From the NCBI RefSeq assembly GCF_002531825.1, contig NZ_NWSX01000008.1, positions 1 to 64,000 of the forward strand: 64,000 nt of DNA, written 5' to 3'. The notes beneath the pieces were generated by a model. That model saw only the letters and a list, made by a program, of their open reading frames with translations. It searched no databases and had not been told where the DNA came from. Numbering within the stretch: position 1 is the first letter of the stretch; each line of letters opens with the position of its first letter. The DNA comes from Rhizobium sp. J15. Lineage in GTDB: Bacteria; Pseudomonadota; Alphaproteobacteria; Rhizobiales; Rhizobiaceae. Below are positions 34,103-45,528 of this stretch, one piece after another. Made by a program: the position numbers and the translations under genes.

Positions 34103-36241
34103 TTACTCGGCCGCTTCTTCCTTCTTCTTCTCGTTCGGGATCTCCTGGCCGGTGGCCTGGTCGACGACCTTCATCGACAGGCGAACCTTGCCGCGCTCGT
34201 CGAAGCCGAGCAGCTTGACCCAGACCTTGTCGCCTTCCTTGACGACGTCGGTCGTCTTGGCGACGCGCTCGGAAGCGAGCTGCGAGATGTGGACGAGGCC
34301 GTCGCGGGCACCGAAGAAGTTGACGAAGGCGCCGAAGTCGGCGGTCTTGACAACGGTGCCTTCGTAGATCTGGCCGATTTCAGGCTCGGCGACGATCGAG
34401 TGGATCCACTTGCGAGCCGCTTCGATCTCCTTGCCGGAAGAGGAGGCGATCTTGACGGTGCCGTCGTCCTCGATGTTGATCTTCGCACCCGTCTTCTCGA
34501 CGATTTCGCGGATGACCTTGCCGCCGGAGCCGATGACTTCGCGGATCTTGTCGACCGGAATATTCATCACTTCGATGCGCGGGGCGAATTCGCCGAGCTG
34601 GCCGCGGCTTTCGGTGATGGCCTTGCCCATTTCGCCGAGGATGTGGGCGCGACCGCCCTTGGCCTGACCCAAAGCGACCTTCATGATCTCTTCGGTGATG
34701 CCGGCGATCTTGATGTCCATCTGCAGCGAGGTGATGCCGTCGGCGGTACCTGCAACCTTGAAGTCCATGTCGCCAAGATGATCTTCGTCACCGAGGATGT
34801 CGGAGAGGACGGCGAAGCGCTCGCCTTCCAGGATCAGGCCCATGGCGATACCCGCAACCGGCTTGGCGAGCGGAACGCCCGCATCCATCAGGGCGAGCGA
34901 GGTGCCGCAGACGGTCGCCATCGAGGACGAGCCGTTCGACTCGGTGATCTCGGAGACGACGCGCAGCGTGTAGGGGAACTGCTCGGCCGACGGCAGCATC
35001 GGACGGATGGCACGCCATGCGAGCTTGCCGTGGCCGATTTCGCGGCGGCCCGGGGAGCCCATGCGGCCGGTCTCGCCGACGGAGTAGGGCGGGAAGTTGT
35101 AGTGGAGCAGGAAGCGCTCCTTGTACATGCCCGTCAGGCTGTCGACATACTGCTCGTCTTCGCCGGTGCCGAGGGTGGCAACCACGATCGCCTGCGTTTC
35201 ACCGCGGGTGAACAGCGCCGAACCATGGGTGCGCGGCAGAAGCCCGACTTCCGAAACGATCGGACGAACGGTTTCGAGGTCGCGGCCGTCGATGCGGCTC
35301 TTGGTGTCGAGAATGTTCCAGCGGACGATCTTGGCCTGCAGATGCTTGAAGATCGCGCCGACTTCCTCGGCCGTGTACCGGGCTTCGCCTTCCTCGGGGA
35401 GGAAGTGAGCCTTCACCTTTGCCTTGACGACGTCGACGGCGGCGTAACGGTCGGCCTTCTGGGTGATCTTGTAGGCTTCACGCAATTCGGTTTCGGCAAG
35501 GCCGAGCATTTCGCTTTCGAGCGCGGAATAGTCCTCCGGTTGGAAGTCGCGCGGCTCCTTAGCAGCGACTTCGGCGAGCTTGATGATCGCGTCGAGAACC
35601 GGTTGGAAACCCCTATGGCCGAACATGACGGCGCCGAGCATGACGTCCTCGGGCAGTTCCTTGGCTTCGGATTCCACCATCAGAACGGCGTCGTGGGTGC
35701 CGGCGACGACGAGGTCGAGGCTCGACTCGTCCATCTCGTCGAGATGCGGGTTGAGAACATATTCGCCGTTGATGTAGCCGACGCGCGCACCGCCGACCGG
35801 GCCCATGAAGGGGACGCCGGAGAGTGTCAGCGCTGCCGAGGTCGCGACCATCGACAGGATGTCAGGGTTGTTTTCAAGGTCGTGCTGGATGACGGTGACG
35901 ACGACCTGCGTGTCGTTCTTGTAGCCTTCCGGGAAGAGCGGGCGGATCGGCCGGTCGATCAGGCGGGAAACGAGCGTCTCGTTTTCGCTCGGGCGTCCCT
36001 CGCGCTTGAAATAGCCGCCGGGGATCTTGCCGGCGGCATAGGTCTTTTCCTGGTAGTTGACGGTGAGCGGAAAGAAGTCCTGGCCGGGCTTCGGCGCCTT
36101 GGCCGAAACGACGGTCGCGAGGACGACGGTCTCACCGTAGGTGGCGAGAACTGCGCCGTCGGCCTGACGGGCGATCTTGCCGGTTTCGAGCTTCAGCGGG
36201 CGGCCGGCCCACTCGATTTCCACTGTATGTGTATCGAACAT
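34103..36241 (-). CDS. pnp: polyribonucleotide nucleotidyltransferase (PNPase)
   Basis: 712 residues from ATG 36241, with AAGGACA upstream. Two RNase PH cores (about 1-230 and 310-555; the second includes [14 protein letters not shown]), a KH domain (about 555-615, [15 protein letters not shown]) and an S1 domain (about 620-690). It degrades RNA 3' to 5' by phosphorolysis and works in the degradosome. It follows rpsO as usual; the 389-bp leader has hairpins that suggest RNase III/PNPase autocontrol as in E. coli. Confidence 0.97.
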   Translation of the reverse strand: MFDTHTVEIEWAGRPLKLETGKIARQADGAVLATYGETVVLATVVSAKAPKPGQDFFPLTVNYQEKTYAAGKIPGGYFKREGRPSENETLVSRLIDRPIRPLFPEGYKNDTQVVVTVIQHDLENNPDILSMVATSAALTLSGVPFMGPVGGARVGYINGEYVLNPHLDEMDESSLDLVVAGTHDAVLMVESEAKELPEDVMLGAVMFGHRGFQPVLDAIIKLAEVAAKEPRDFQPEDYSALESEMLGLAETELREAYKITQKADRYAAVDVVKAKVKAHFLPEEGEARYTAEEVGAIFKHLQAKIVRWNILDTKSRIDGRDLETVRPIVSEVGLLPRTHGSALFTRGETQAIVVATLGTGEDEQYVDSLTGMYKERFLLHYNFPPYSVGETGRMGSPGRREIGHGKLAWRAIRPMLPSAEQFPYTLRVVSEITESNGSSSMATVCGTSLALMDAGVPLAKPVAGIAMGLILEGERFAVLSDILGDEDHLGDMDFKVAGTADGITSLQMDIKIAGITEEIMKVALGQAKGGRAHILGEMGKAITESRGQLGEFAPRIEVMNIPVDKIREVIGSGGKVIREIVEKTGAKINIEDDGTVKIASSSGKEIEAARKWIHSIVAEPEIGQIYEGTVVKTADFGAFVNFFGARDGLVHISQLASERVAKTTDVVKEGDKVWVKLLGFDERGKVRLSMKVVDQATGQEIPNEKKKEEAAE

Positions 36242-36355
36242 GTCTTGTCCTTCAATGCGGGAGCACGCGCCGTCGCCGATATCAGGGCGCAGCGCACAGT
36301 CGACCGCAATCAATGTGACGTATCACGGGCAAGACAACGGGAGGCTTTTCATTTC

Positions 36356-36391
36356 AGATTTCCGGGGGGAACCTCGGTTCCCGGGAAATCT
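36356..36391 (-). promoter_or_regulatory. long hairpin in the pnp leader
   Basis: The 18-nt left arm and 16-nt right arm (AGATTTCC...GGAAATCT) pair with a 2-nt bulge and a very short loop, about 115 nt upstream of the pnp start. In E. coli a similar long hairpin in the pnp leader is cut by RNase III and mediates PNPase autocontrol. The analogy is inference. Confidence 0.5.
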
Positions 36392-36589
36392 CAGCGTCCC
36401 AGAAAACGCGCGCTCTCTGAGAAACTGGGCCAAAGCCGCTAGGAACTTTGGCCGAAAGCATCCGGCAATCCTGCCCCATGACAGGTCAGCGGTTGGTTTG
36501 GCAGAACCGGCCCATCCGGGTCTGCCGGTCGTTCCACCGCGTGAGATAGGGCGCGGCTGGAACATTTCATCGGGAACATCGTCCCGAAA

Positions 36590-36625
36590 CAAAAATCCGG
36601 CGGACGCTCGGAAGCGCCCGCCGGA
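36590..36625 (-). terminator. rho-independent terminator after rpsO
   Basis: On the minus strand, 12-nt arms (36614-36625 and 36596-36607, one mismatch) around a 6-nt loop, followed by TTTTTGTTT, starting 5 nt after the rpsO stop. Confidence 0.9.
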
Positions 36626-36630
36626 CAATC

Positions 36631-36900
36631 TTAGCGGCGGATACCCAGGCTGGTGATCAGCTTGGAGTAACGGCCTTCATCCTTCTTCTTGAGGTAGTCA
36701 AGAAGCGAGCGGCGGCTCGAAACCATCGTCAGCAGGCCACGGCGGGAATGGTTATCCTTCTTGTGGTCCTTGAAGTGTTCGGTCAGGTTGTTGATGCGTT
36801 CGGTCAGGATCGCGACCTGAACTTCCGGCGAACCGGTGTCGCCTTCGGCGGTTGCGTATTCCTTGATCAGCGCAGCCTTGCGCTCAGCAGTGATCGACAT
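36631..36900 (-). CDS. rpsO: 30S ribosomal protein S15
   Basis: 89 residues, the standard S15 length, starting [16 protein letters not shown]. Conserved core [32 protein letters not shown] and [10 protein letters not shown]15 binds the central domain of 16S rRNA early in assembly. It lies between an alpha/beta hydrolase gene and pnp; a strong terminator separates it from pnp. Confidence 0.98.
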   Translation of the reverse strand: MSITAERKAALIKEYATAEGDTGSPEVQVAILTERINNLTEHFKDHKKDNHSRRGLLTMVSSRRSLLDYLKKKDEGRYSKLITSLGIRR

Positions 36901-37050
36901 CGGATGATCCTTTCTATGAGAGGAGATGAAGTCGCCAAAAGCCGGGATGCCGTCCAGCTTTGGCCGTGAATGCGAGCAGGCGTACCTGACGCTGGCGCTG
37001 CCTATAAACCAAATAAGCACCGATGGAAAGGGGGATACCCGCAGCGGCCT

Positions 37051-37902
37051 TCAGCGACCGGCCATGGCGTCCCGGATCATCGCATCGTAGCCCTTGGGAT
37101 CCTGCAGCATGGCGAAATGGCTGGCGTCTTCAAGGATGACCAGCTTGGCACCCGGAATGTCTTTTGCCATCATCTCCGTATGCTCGAGCTTGACGGCCTC
37201 GTCATGATCGCCGATGGCAAGCGTGACCGGCACCGCGATCTTCCCAAGTTCCGCTGCCGTCCAGTGGGGCTGCGTCGCCCACATCTGCGAAATCTGGTTG
37301 ACGAAGGCCTCGTATTCGTTGGGCGTCGGCGACAGCTTCCGGTATTGCTCGCCAGCTACGTTGATATAGTCGTTGAAAGTCTTGTTGCTCATGACGTCAG
37401 GCTTGACGCCATCTGTCGTCACATTGGCCGCCTGGGCAATGACGCGGGTCAGCTTTTCCGGGTGTTTCATCGCCATGTCGATGCCGATGATGCCGCCGTC
37501 CGACCATCCCACAAGCGTCACCTTGTCGATCTTCAGATAGTCGAGAAGGGCCACATAATCCGAGGTCATCAGATCATAGCCGAAAGGCTGCTGGCTGCGC
37601 GTCGAGCGGCCGTGACCGCGGCTGTCGGCGACGATGACTAGGTGGTCCCTCGCGAACTCGGCGATCTGGTTGCCCCAGACATCGGTATTTCCAAGACCGC
37701 CATGGATGAAGAGGAGCGGCTCGCCCTCGCCATATTCGGCGTAATACATCTTGATGTCGTTCACATCGGCCATGCCGCTCGTCTTCGGCGCCGGCATCGC
37801 GGGAAAGGCCGGAAGCTCGGCCCAGCGCTCGGCGGATCGGGCGCCGGCAACGGTCAGGAACAGCGAAAAGAACGTCAGAATTCCAGCTGCGATTGCGCGC
37901 AT
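37051..37902 (-). CDS. periplasmic alpha/beta hydrolase
   Basis: 283 residues from ATG 37902. Signal peptide about 1-24 (ends GARSAE). Hydrolase fold with oxyanion region FIHGGLGNTDVWG, nucleophile Ser in GWSDGGI, Asp in IGDHDEAV and His in DASHFAM. The substrate is unknown; the closest shape is the small esterase/haloperoxidase-like group. It interrupts the usual truB-rpsO neighbourhood, on the same strand. Confidence 0.87.
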   Translation of the reverse strand: MRAIAAGILTFFSLFLTVAGARSAERWAELPAFPAMPAPKTSGMADVNDIKMYYAEYGEGEPLLFIHGGLGNTDVWGNQIAEFARDHLVIVADSRGHGRSTRSQQPFGYDLMTSDYVALLDYLKIDKVTLVGWSDGGIIGIDMAMKHPEKLTRVIAQAANVTTDGVKPDVMSNKTFNDYINVAGEQYRKLSPTPNEYEAFVNQISQMWATQPHWTAAELGKIAVPVTLAIGDHDEAVKLEHTEMMAKDIPGAKLVILEDASHFAMLQDPKGYDAMIRDAMAGR

Positions 37903-37980
37903 GATTTTCCCCTCGGGCCGGCATGGCCCGAAAGGAACATATCGCATCGCCGCGGCATGACAATCGTCAGCTGTGCAGAC

Positions 37981-38913
37981 TTAGGCGAAAACTCGCTTTG
38001 GGCGAAATTCGCCCTGGCCGATCTCGCCGATCGCGATCAGTCTGCCGCGGGCCGTCGCGTAGGCTTCGCTTTCGGCAATCGGCGCATCGCGGCCGCGCAC
38101 GAGGATCGGATTGCCCATCTTCAGCCGATGAGCCTGGTCGTCGTTGATGACGAGATGGGGAAGCGCCGAAAGTGCCTCGCATGTGTCGATCAGCAGCGCG
38201 TCGAGGGCGGCGAGCCGTTCGTCCATGTCCTCGATTGCTTCGAGCGCCACGAGGTCTGCGAGCGGCACCATGGCGCTTTCCGCGAAGGGTGCCACGAAAG
38301 TGCGCCTGAGCCCCGATATATGGCCGTAGCAGCCGAGCTCCCGGCCGAAATCGCGGGCGAGTGCGCGCACATACGTGCCCTTGCCGCATTCCACTTCGAA
38401 ATGTGCCGTATTGGCATCGGGACAGGCAAGCAGCGTCAGGCGGAAGATTTCGACTTCGCGTGACGGAATTTCGACGGCTTCGCCCTCGCGCGCCAGGTCA
38501 TAGGCGCGTTCGCCTGCTATCTTGATGGCCGAAAACTGCGGCGGCACCTGGCTGATGGTGCCGATATAGCCAGGCAGGATATCGCGGATCTGCTGTTCGC
38601 TGGGCCGCTTGTCCGAGCTTTGCGTGACCTCGCCTTCGAGATCGTCCGTGGCGCGCTCCTCGCCCCAGCTTACCGTGAATTCATAGATCTTGCGGCCGTC
38701 CATTACATAGGGGACGGTCTTCGTCGCATCGCCGAGTGCGATCGGCAGCATGCCGGAGGCGAGCGGATCGAGCGTGCCGGCATGGCCGGCTTTCTGGGCC
38801 TTGTAGAGCCACTTGATCTTGGAAACGGCTTCCGTCGAGCCGAAATCCACCGGCTTGTCGAGGATCAGCCAGCCGGAAATCGGCCGGCCCTTGGGTTTGC
38901 GTGGTTTGGACAT
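37981..38913 (-). CDS. truB: tRNA pseudouridine(55) synthase TruB
   Basis: 310 residues. Catalytic Asp49 in [13 protein letters not shown], plus [20 protein letters not shown] and [12 protein letters not shown], as in TruB. It makes pseudouridine 55 in the T-arm of tRNAs. A short C-terminal PUA-like segment ([11 protein letters not shown]) is present. Located 12 bp downstream of rbfA, probably translated from the same mRNA. Confidence 0.96.
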   Translation of the reverse strand: MSKPRKPKGRPISGWLILDKPVDFGSTEAVSKIKWLYKAQKAGHAGTLDPLASGMLPIALGDATKTVPYVMDGRKIYEFTVSWGEERATDDLEGEVTQSSDKRPSEQQIRDILPGYIGTISQVPPQFSAIKIAGERAYDLAREGEAVEIPSREVEIFRLTLLACPDANTAHFEVECGKGTYVRALARDFGRELGCYGHISGLRRTFVAPFAESAMVPLADLVALEAIEDMDERLAALDALLIDTCEALSALPHLVINDDQAHRLKMGNPILVRGRDAPIAESEAYATARGRLIAIGEIGQGEFRPKRVFA

Positions 38914-38925
38914 CAGTCTCTTCTA

Positions 38926-39330
38926 TTATTTTTCGTCGTTGTCGCCGTCGAGGTCGCGGCTCACCTCGGGCGAACGCAAGAGCTCGTCGATCTTCTTGTA
39001 ATTATCGAAGCTGGTATCGTCGCGGAAGCGCACCTCCGGCATGTATTTCATCTGCCGAAGCTGCGGCCCGAGCCGGCCGCGGATGAACTTCGCGTGGCGG
39101 TTCAATGCCTCAATGACGATGCTGTGGTCGGAAACGCCGAGCGGCGTCACATAGGCCGTGGCGATCTTCAGGTCGGGCGACATGCGCACTTCCGAAATCG
39201 AAATCACGGTCGCCTCGATGACGTCGTCGCGCACTTCGCCGCGCTGCAGCACCTGGGTGATCGCGGCGCGGACCTGTTCGCCAACGCGCAGCATGCGCTG
39301 CGAAGGCGCGGAAGAAGTTGGTCTGGTCAT
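38926..39330 (-). CDS. rbfA: ribosome-binding factor A
   Basis: 134 residues. KH-like fold with [38 protein letters not shown] and [15 protein letters not shown], all typical of RbfA. It binds immature 30S subunits and aids 16S rRNA 5' maturation, notably in the cold. An acidic tail (DLDGDNDEK) ends the protein. It lies between infB and truB. Confidence 0.95.
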   Translation of the reverse strand: MTRPTSSAPSQRMLRVGEQVRAAITQVLQRGEVRDDVIEATVISISEVRMSPDLKIATAYVTPLGVSDHSIVIEALNRHAKFIRGRLGPQLRQMKYMPEVRFRDDTSFDNYKKIDELLRSPEVSRDLDGDNDEK

Positions 39331-39425
39331 TGTTATCTCTATTTGCCGATGCGGCTGGGAATCGAACCCGTCAAAGGAGAGCGTCCATGACTCTTTTGGC
39401 CGAAAAGGTCAAGCGCGGCAGGCGC

Positions 39426-39458
39426 AAAAGCCATCCGCCAGGTAGCGGATGGCTTTTT
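39426..39458 (-). terminator. terminator-like hairpin between infB and rbfA
   Basis: Perfect 13-nt arms (AAAAGCCATCCGC / GCGGATGGCTTTT) around a 6-nt loop. On the minus strand only a short T-tract follows (TTTTGCGCC), so termination would be partial. It would set rbfA-truB expression below that of infB, or mark the start of a separate unit. Confidence 0.65.
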
Positions 39459-39482
39459 GCAAAGCTGCTGTGACGCCGTGGA

Positions 39483-42224
<2,742 letters not shown>

Positions 42225-42326
42225 TCGTTCCCGTTCCTTCGGACAGGGAGCGATGACTAGATCAGACCCTGTCGTTCAAATACTGTCGATCAATGAGAAT
42301 AGGACCGGCCGATGCCGGTGACCTTC

Positions 42327-43019
42327 TCATTGCTTTTGCCGGCCAGCGCCGCCCGCTGCCCGGGACTGACCGCCAATACGGTACTGTTCGAGCATCTTTG
42401 CGCGCTTCACTACACCCTCACCCGCCTGCCCTGCAAGCACTGCGGCATGGATAAAAGCATTCTGGCCCATCAGGCCTTCCATTTCGCTCTCCGAGAAGAG
42501 ACGGAAGGAAGGTATCTCCTCCTCGGTCTCCATTCCGAGGTGCCAGGCCTTGCGGGCCTGGTCGATCTTCCGGACGCCGTCGTCCGCTGCATCAGTCGCA
42601 TGGAACACCGCAAGGGCTGCTCCGCTTCTCACCGCGGCATCCACTTTCGAGGAGCCGCTGACGAACTGGCCGGCTTTGCGCGCCATGTTCATCATCTGCA
42701 TCAATTGCGCCGCCAGCAGCCGGTCGACGTTCGCGCCGAGATCGTCTGCTGCCTTCGCATCGCTCTTTAGCGCGCGGGCGAAGAGCTTCTTCGCCACGGC
42801 TTTGTCGACCAGCGACCGGTCGGCTTTCACCCAGCATCCGCGTCCCGGAAGCTCGCGCTTCAGGTCGGCGACGACGGTTCCGTCGGGAGCCGCGACGAAG
42901 CGGATCAGCTCATCCGGCGATCCGCTTTCACGCGTCACGATGCACATGCGTCCGTTCACGTCATAACCTGCAAGATCGTCCTCCTCAGGGAGAGCGTCCG
43001 GCTCATGCGCGGTCATCAT
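42327..43019 (-). CDS. YlxR (DUF448)-L7Ae fusion RNA-binding protein
   Basis: 230 residues. N-terminal DUF448/YlxR domain (about 20-95: GRMCIVTRESGSPDELIRFV, PGRGCWV), then an L7Ae-like domain (about 100-200: LMQMMNMARKAGQFVSGSSK). Both bind RNA; the fused form is usual in alphaproteobacteria. The start overlaps the nusA stop (ATGA), so translation is coupled. YlxR has been linked to ribosome function and RNase P in other bacteria. Confidence 0.9.
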   Translation of the reverse strand: MMTAHEPDALPEEDDLAGYDVNGRMCIVTRESGSPDELIRFVAAPDGTVVADLKRELPGRGCWVKADRSLVDKAVAKKLFARALKSDAKAADDLGANVDRLLAAQLMQMMNMARKAGQFVSGSSKVDAAVRSGAALAVFHATDAADDGVRKIDQARKAWHLGMETEEEIPSFRLFSESEMEGLMGQNAFIHAAVLAGQAGEGVVKRAKMLEQYRIGGQSRAAGGAGRQKQ

Positions 43020-44617
43020 GCTTCCTGTTCGGCTTCGGTGACCTCTTCTTCGGTCCCTTTCGCCAGGTCCTCTTCGGTGATCCAGCCGGCTGCAAGGCGG
43101 GCCTGGATGATCATCTGTTCGGCTTCGACGCGCGAGACGTCGAACTTCGAGAACAGGCCTTCGAATTTCTTCGTTTCGCCGTTCTTGCGCTCCGTCCAGC
43201 CGACGAGATCATCGGCGGCGCAACCCGCGAAGTCCTCGATCGTCTTGATGCCGTCTTCGCCGAGCGCCACCATCATCTGGGCGGTCATGCCGTCGATCCC
43301 GCGCAGCTCGTCCTGAACGCCGAGCGCCTTGCGCTTCTCGTCCATCTCGGCTTCGAGCTTTTCGAGAAATTCGCGGGCGCGGGTCTGGATTTCCTGAGCC
43401 GTATCCTCGTCGAAACCGTCGATCGAGGAGATTTCGTCGAGATCGACATAAGCGAGTTCCTCGACGGCGGCAAAGCCTTCCGAGGCCAGAACCTGGCCGA
43501 CCATTTCGTCGACGTCGAGCGAGTCCATGAAGAGGTTGGTGCGCTCGTTGAATTCCTTCTGACGGCGTTCCGATTCCTCGGCTTCCGTCATGATGTCGAT
43601 GTCCCAGCCGGTCAGCTGCGAGGCGAGGCGGACGTTCTGGCCACGGCGGCCGATCGCAAGCGACAGCTGCTCGTCGGGAACGACGACTTCGATGCGCTCG
43701 GCATCCTCGTCGAGAACGACCTTGGCGACTTCGGCCGGCTGCAGGGCGTTGACGACGAAGGTCGCGGGATCCTGGCTCCAGGGAATGATGTCGATCTTCT
43801 CGCCCTGAAGCTCGCCGACGACGGCCTGGACGCGCGAACCGCGCATACCGACGCAGGCGCCGACCGGATCGATCGATGAGTCGTTCGAGATCACGGCGAT
43901 CTTGGCGCGCGAGCCCGGATCGCGGGCGACCGACTTCACCTGGATGATGCCGTCGTAGATTTCGGGCACTTCCATGGTGAAGAGCTTCACCATGAACTGC
44001 GGATGCGTGCGCGACAGGAAGATCTGCGGACCGCGCTGCTCGCGGCGGACGTCGTAGACATAGGCGCGGACGCGATCACCATAGCGCACGTTCTCGCGCG
44101 GGATCATTTCGTCACGGCGGATGATGCCTTCGCCGCGGCCGAGATCGACGATGACATTGCCATATTCGACGCGCTTGACGGTACCGTTGACGATTTCGCC
44201 GACGCGATCCTTGAATTCGTCGAACTGGCGGTCGCGCTCGGCTTCACGCACCTTCTGCACGATCACCTGCTTGGCGGACTGTGCGGCGATGCGGCCAAAA
44301 TCCATCGGCGGCAGCGGATCGGCGATGAAATCGCCGAGTGCGGCGTCGGGATTGCGGTCGCGGGCGAGTTCCAGCGGGATCTGAGTCGAATAATCCTCGG
44401 CCTTGTCGACGACTTCGAGCAGGCGCTGCAGCCGGATTTCGCCGGTCTTCGGATTGATGTCGGCCCGGATGTTGGATTCGGTGCCGTAACGCGAGCGTGC
44501 CGCCTTCTGAATGGCATCGGCCATTGCGGCAAGCACGATCTCGCGGTCGATGACCTTTTCGCGCGCCACTGCATCTGCGATCTGCAGAAGTTCGAGCCGG
44601 TTCGCACTGACTGCCAT
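43016..44617 (-). CDS. nusA: transcription termination/antitermination protein NusA
   Basis: 533 residues. N-terminal RNA-polymerase-binding domain (about 1-130), S1 domain (about 135-200), two KH domains ([19 protein letters not shown] and [19 protein letters not shown]) and a C-terminal acidic/HhH region (about 350-530). NusA modulates pausing, termination and rrn antitermination. It overlaps the YlxR gene by 4 bp and lies 59 bp after rimP. The rimP leader carries a terminator-like hairpin that NusA itself could act on. Confidence 0.97.
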   Translation of the reverse strand: MAVSANRLELLQIADAVAREKVIDREIVLAAMADAIQKAARSRYGTESNIRADINPKTGEIRLQRLLEVVDKAEDYSTQIPLELARDRNPDAALGDFIADPLPPMDFGRIAAQSAKQVIVQKVREAERDRQFDEFKDRVGEIVNGTVKRVEYGNVIVDLGRGEGIIRRDEMIPRENVRYGDRVRAYVYDVRREQRGPQIFLSRTHPQFMVKLFTMEVPEIYDGIIQVKSVARDPGSRAKIAVISNDSSIDPVGACVGMRGSRVQAVVGELQGEKIDIIPWSQDPATFVVNALQPAEVAKVVLDEDAERIEVVVPDEQLSLAIGRRGQNVRLASQLTGWDIDIMTEAEESERRQKEFNERTNLFMDSLDVDEMVGQVLASEGFAAVEELAYVDLDEISSIDGFDEDTAQEIQTRAREFLEKLEAEMDEKRKALGVQDELRGIDGMTAQMMVALGEDGIKTIEDFAGCAADDLVGWTERKNGETKKFEGLFSKFDVSRVEAEQMIIQARLAAGWITEEDLAKGTEEEVTEAEQEA

Positions 44618-44676
44618 TGTCTTGTTTCTCCGTCTTTACTCCCGGGTTCCCGTCCCTGGAGCGGTCTGTTGATCGG

Positions 44677-45282
44677 TTATTCCTGCTCGTCCGCTTCGTT
44701 CTGATTGGCGGCCTGCGCTTTCGCCAGCTTGTCGGCGCGCAGCGCATCGCGGATCAGATCGTCGGTCAGAATGAGTTTCGCATCGCTGAGCGCCGTGAAA
44801 GGAATGGTGACGTTCAGCTCTTCTCCGTAGGCAACCTGGTCACGCTCGAGCGTGAAACCATCTGCGTCGGCTTCGACGATCTTGCCGCGGAAGCGCTTGC
44901 GGTTGCCGATCATGATCGACGTCTCGCATTTCACCAGGTGACCTTGCCAGCGAACGAAATCGGATTTCCGCACCATCGGACGGTCGATGCCGGGCGAAGA
45001 CACTTCGAGATGATACTCTTTATCGATCGGATCTTCCACATCGAGCACCGGAGAAATCGCCATCGAGACTTCTTCGCAGTCCTCGACCGTCATCGTGCCG
45101 TCGTTGCGTTCGGCCATGACCTGCATCGTCGCGCCGTTCTGGTTCAGCATGCGCACGCGGACCAGCCGGAAGCCTATCCCGATCAGAACGGGTTCGATGA
45201 TATCGGCAAGACGCTGGTCAAGCCCGGTTTCGGTAATCAGCCGCGGCTCAAGTTCGTTGTCTGCGTTCGTCATGTCCGACAA
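44677..45282 (-). CDS. rimP: ribosome maturation factor RimP
   Basis: 201 residues from TTG 45282, which is 8 nt after GAGGAG; ATG 45273 (three codons later) is too far from that site but possible. Domain one: [20 protein letters not shown]; the conserved DYHLEV-like segment reads [16 protein letters not shown]3-like domain two: [15 protein letters not shown]. RimP is needed for 30S maturation. First gene of the nusA-infB operon. Confidence 0.94.
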   Translation of the reverse strand: MSDMTNADNELEPRLITETGLDQRLADIIEPVLIGIGFRLVRVRMLNQNGATMQVMAERNDGTMTVEDCEEVSMAISPVLDVEDPIDKEYHLEVSSPGIDRPMVRKSDFVRWQGHLVKCETSIMIGNRKRFRGKIVEADADGFTLERDQVAYGEELNVTIPFTALSDAKLILTDDLIRDALRADKLAKAQAANQNEADEQE

Positions 45283-45325
45283 GCGGTGCGCTCCTCGCAA
45301 TTTCTGCTGTTCAGGCGATCGAGCT

Positions 45326-45359
45326 AATAAAAAAGAGCGGGTCCTTGCGGCCCACTCTT
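45326..45359 (-). terminator. terminator-like hairpin in the rimP-nusA leader (candidate attenuator)
   Basis: On the minus strand AGAGTGGG (45351-45358) pairs with CCCGCTCT (45334-45341; one mismatched or wobble pair) around a 9-nt loop and is followed at once by TTTTTTAT. It sits about 45-75 nt upstream of the rimP start, so it would end transcripts before the operon unless read through. Confidence 0.7.
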
Positions 45360-45528
45360 CATCAAGCGATCAAGAATTTGAGAGGGATATAGTCGGGTTT
45401 TTACGAAATTGCAAGGTCTGCGGCCGATTCCACCAATTTGCCTCCGGCAAGGTGAACGCGCCTATGGCCAGCGCCGGTCTTGCGCATATATTGCCGGTTC
45501 GGGGGCACTGGCAAAAGCGGGAGAAATC

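Larger units (their letters stand above)
36242..36630 (-). other. rpsO-pnp intergenic region (pnp leader)
   Basis: 389 bp without a gene. From the rpsO side it holds the rpsO terminator (36590-36625), a hairpin with arms GGCCAAAG/CTTTGGCC (36428-36453) and a long hairpin (36356-36391). The rest has no feature I can name. A promoter for pnp is expected between the terminator and the hairpins. Confidence 0.7.

Noticed and set aside
34055..36442. Long plus-strand open frame opposite pnp
   Set aside because: It is antisense to a well-supported gene, has an odd composition and no domain; high-GC codon bias on the real strand keeps this frame open.
39345..39375. tRNA T-arm-like sequence (minus strand GGGTTCGATTCCC)
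   Set aside because: Only three stem pairs form, and no acceptor, anticodon or D-arm fits at the right distances; chance or an old remnant.
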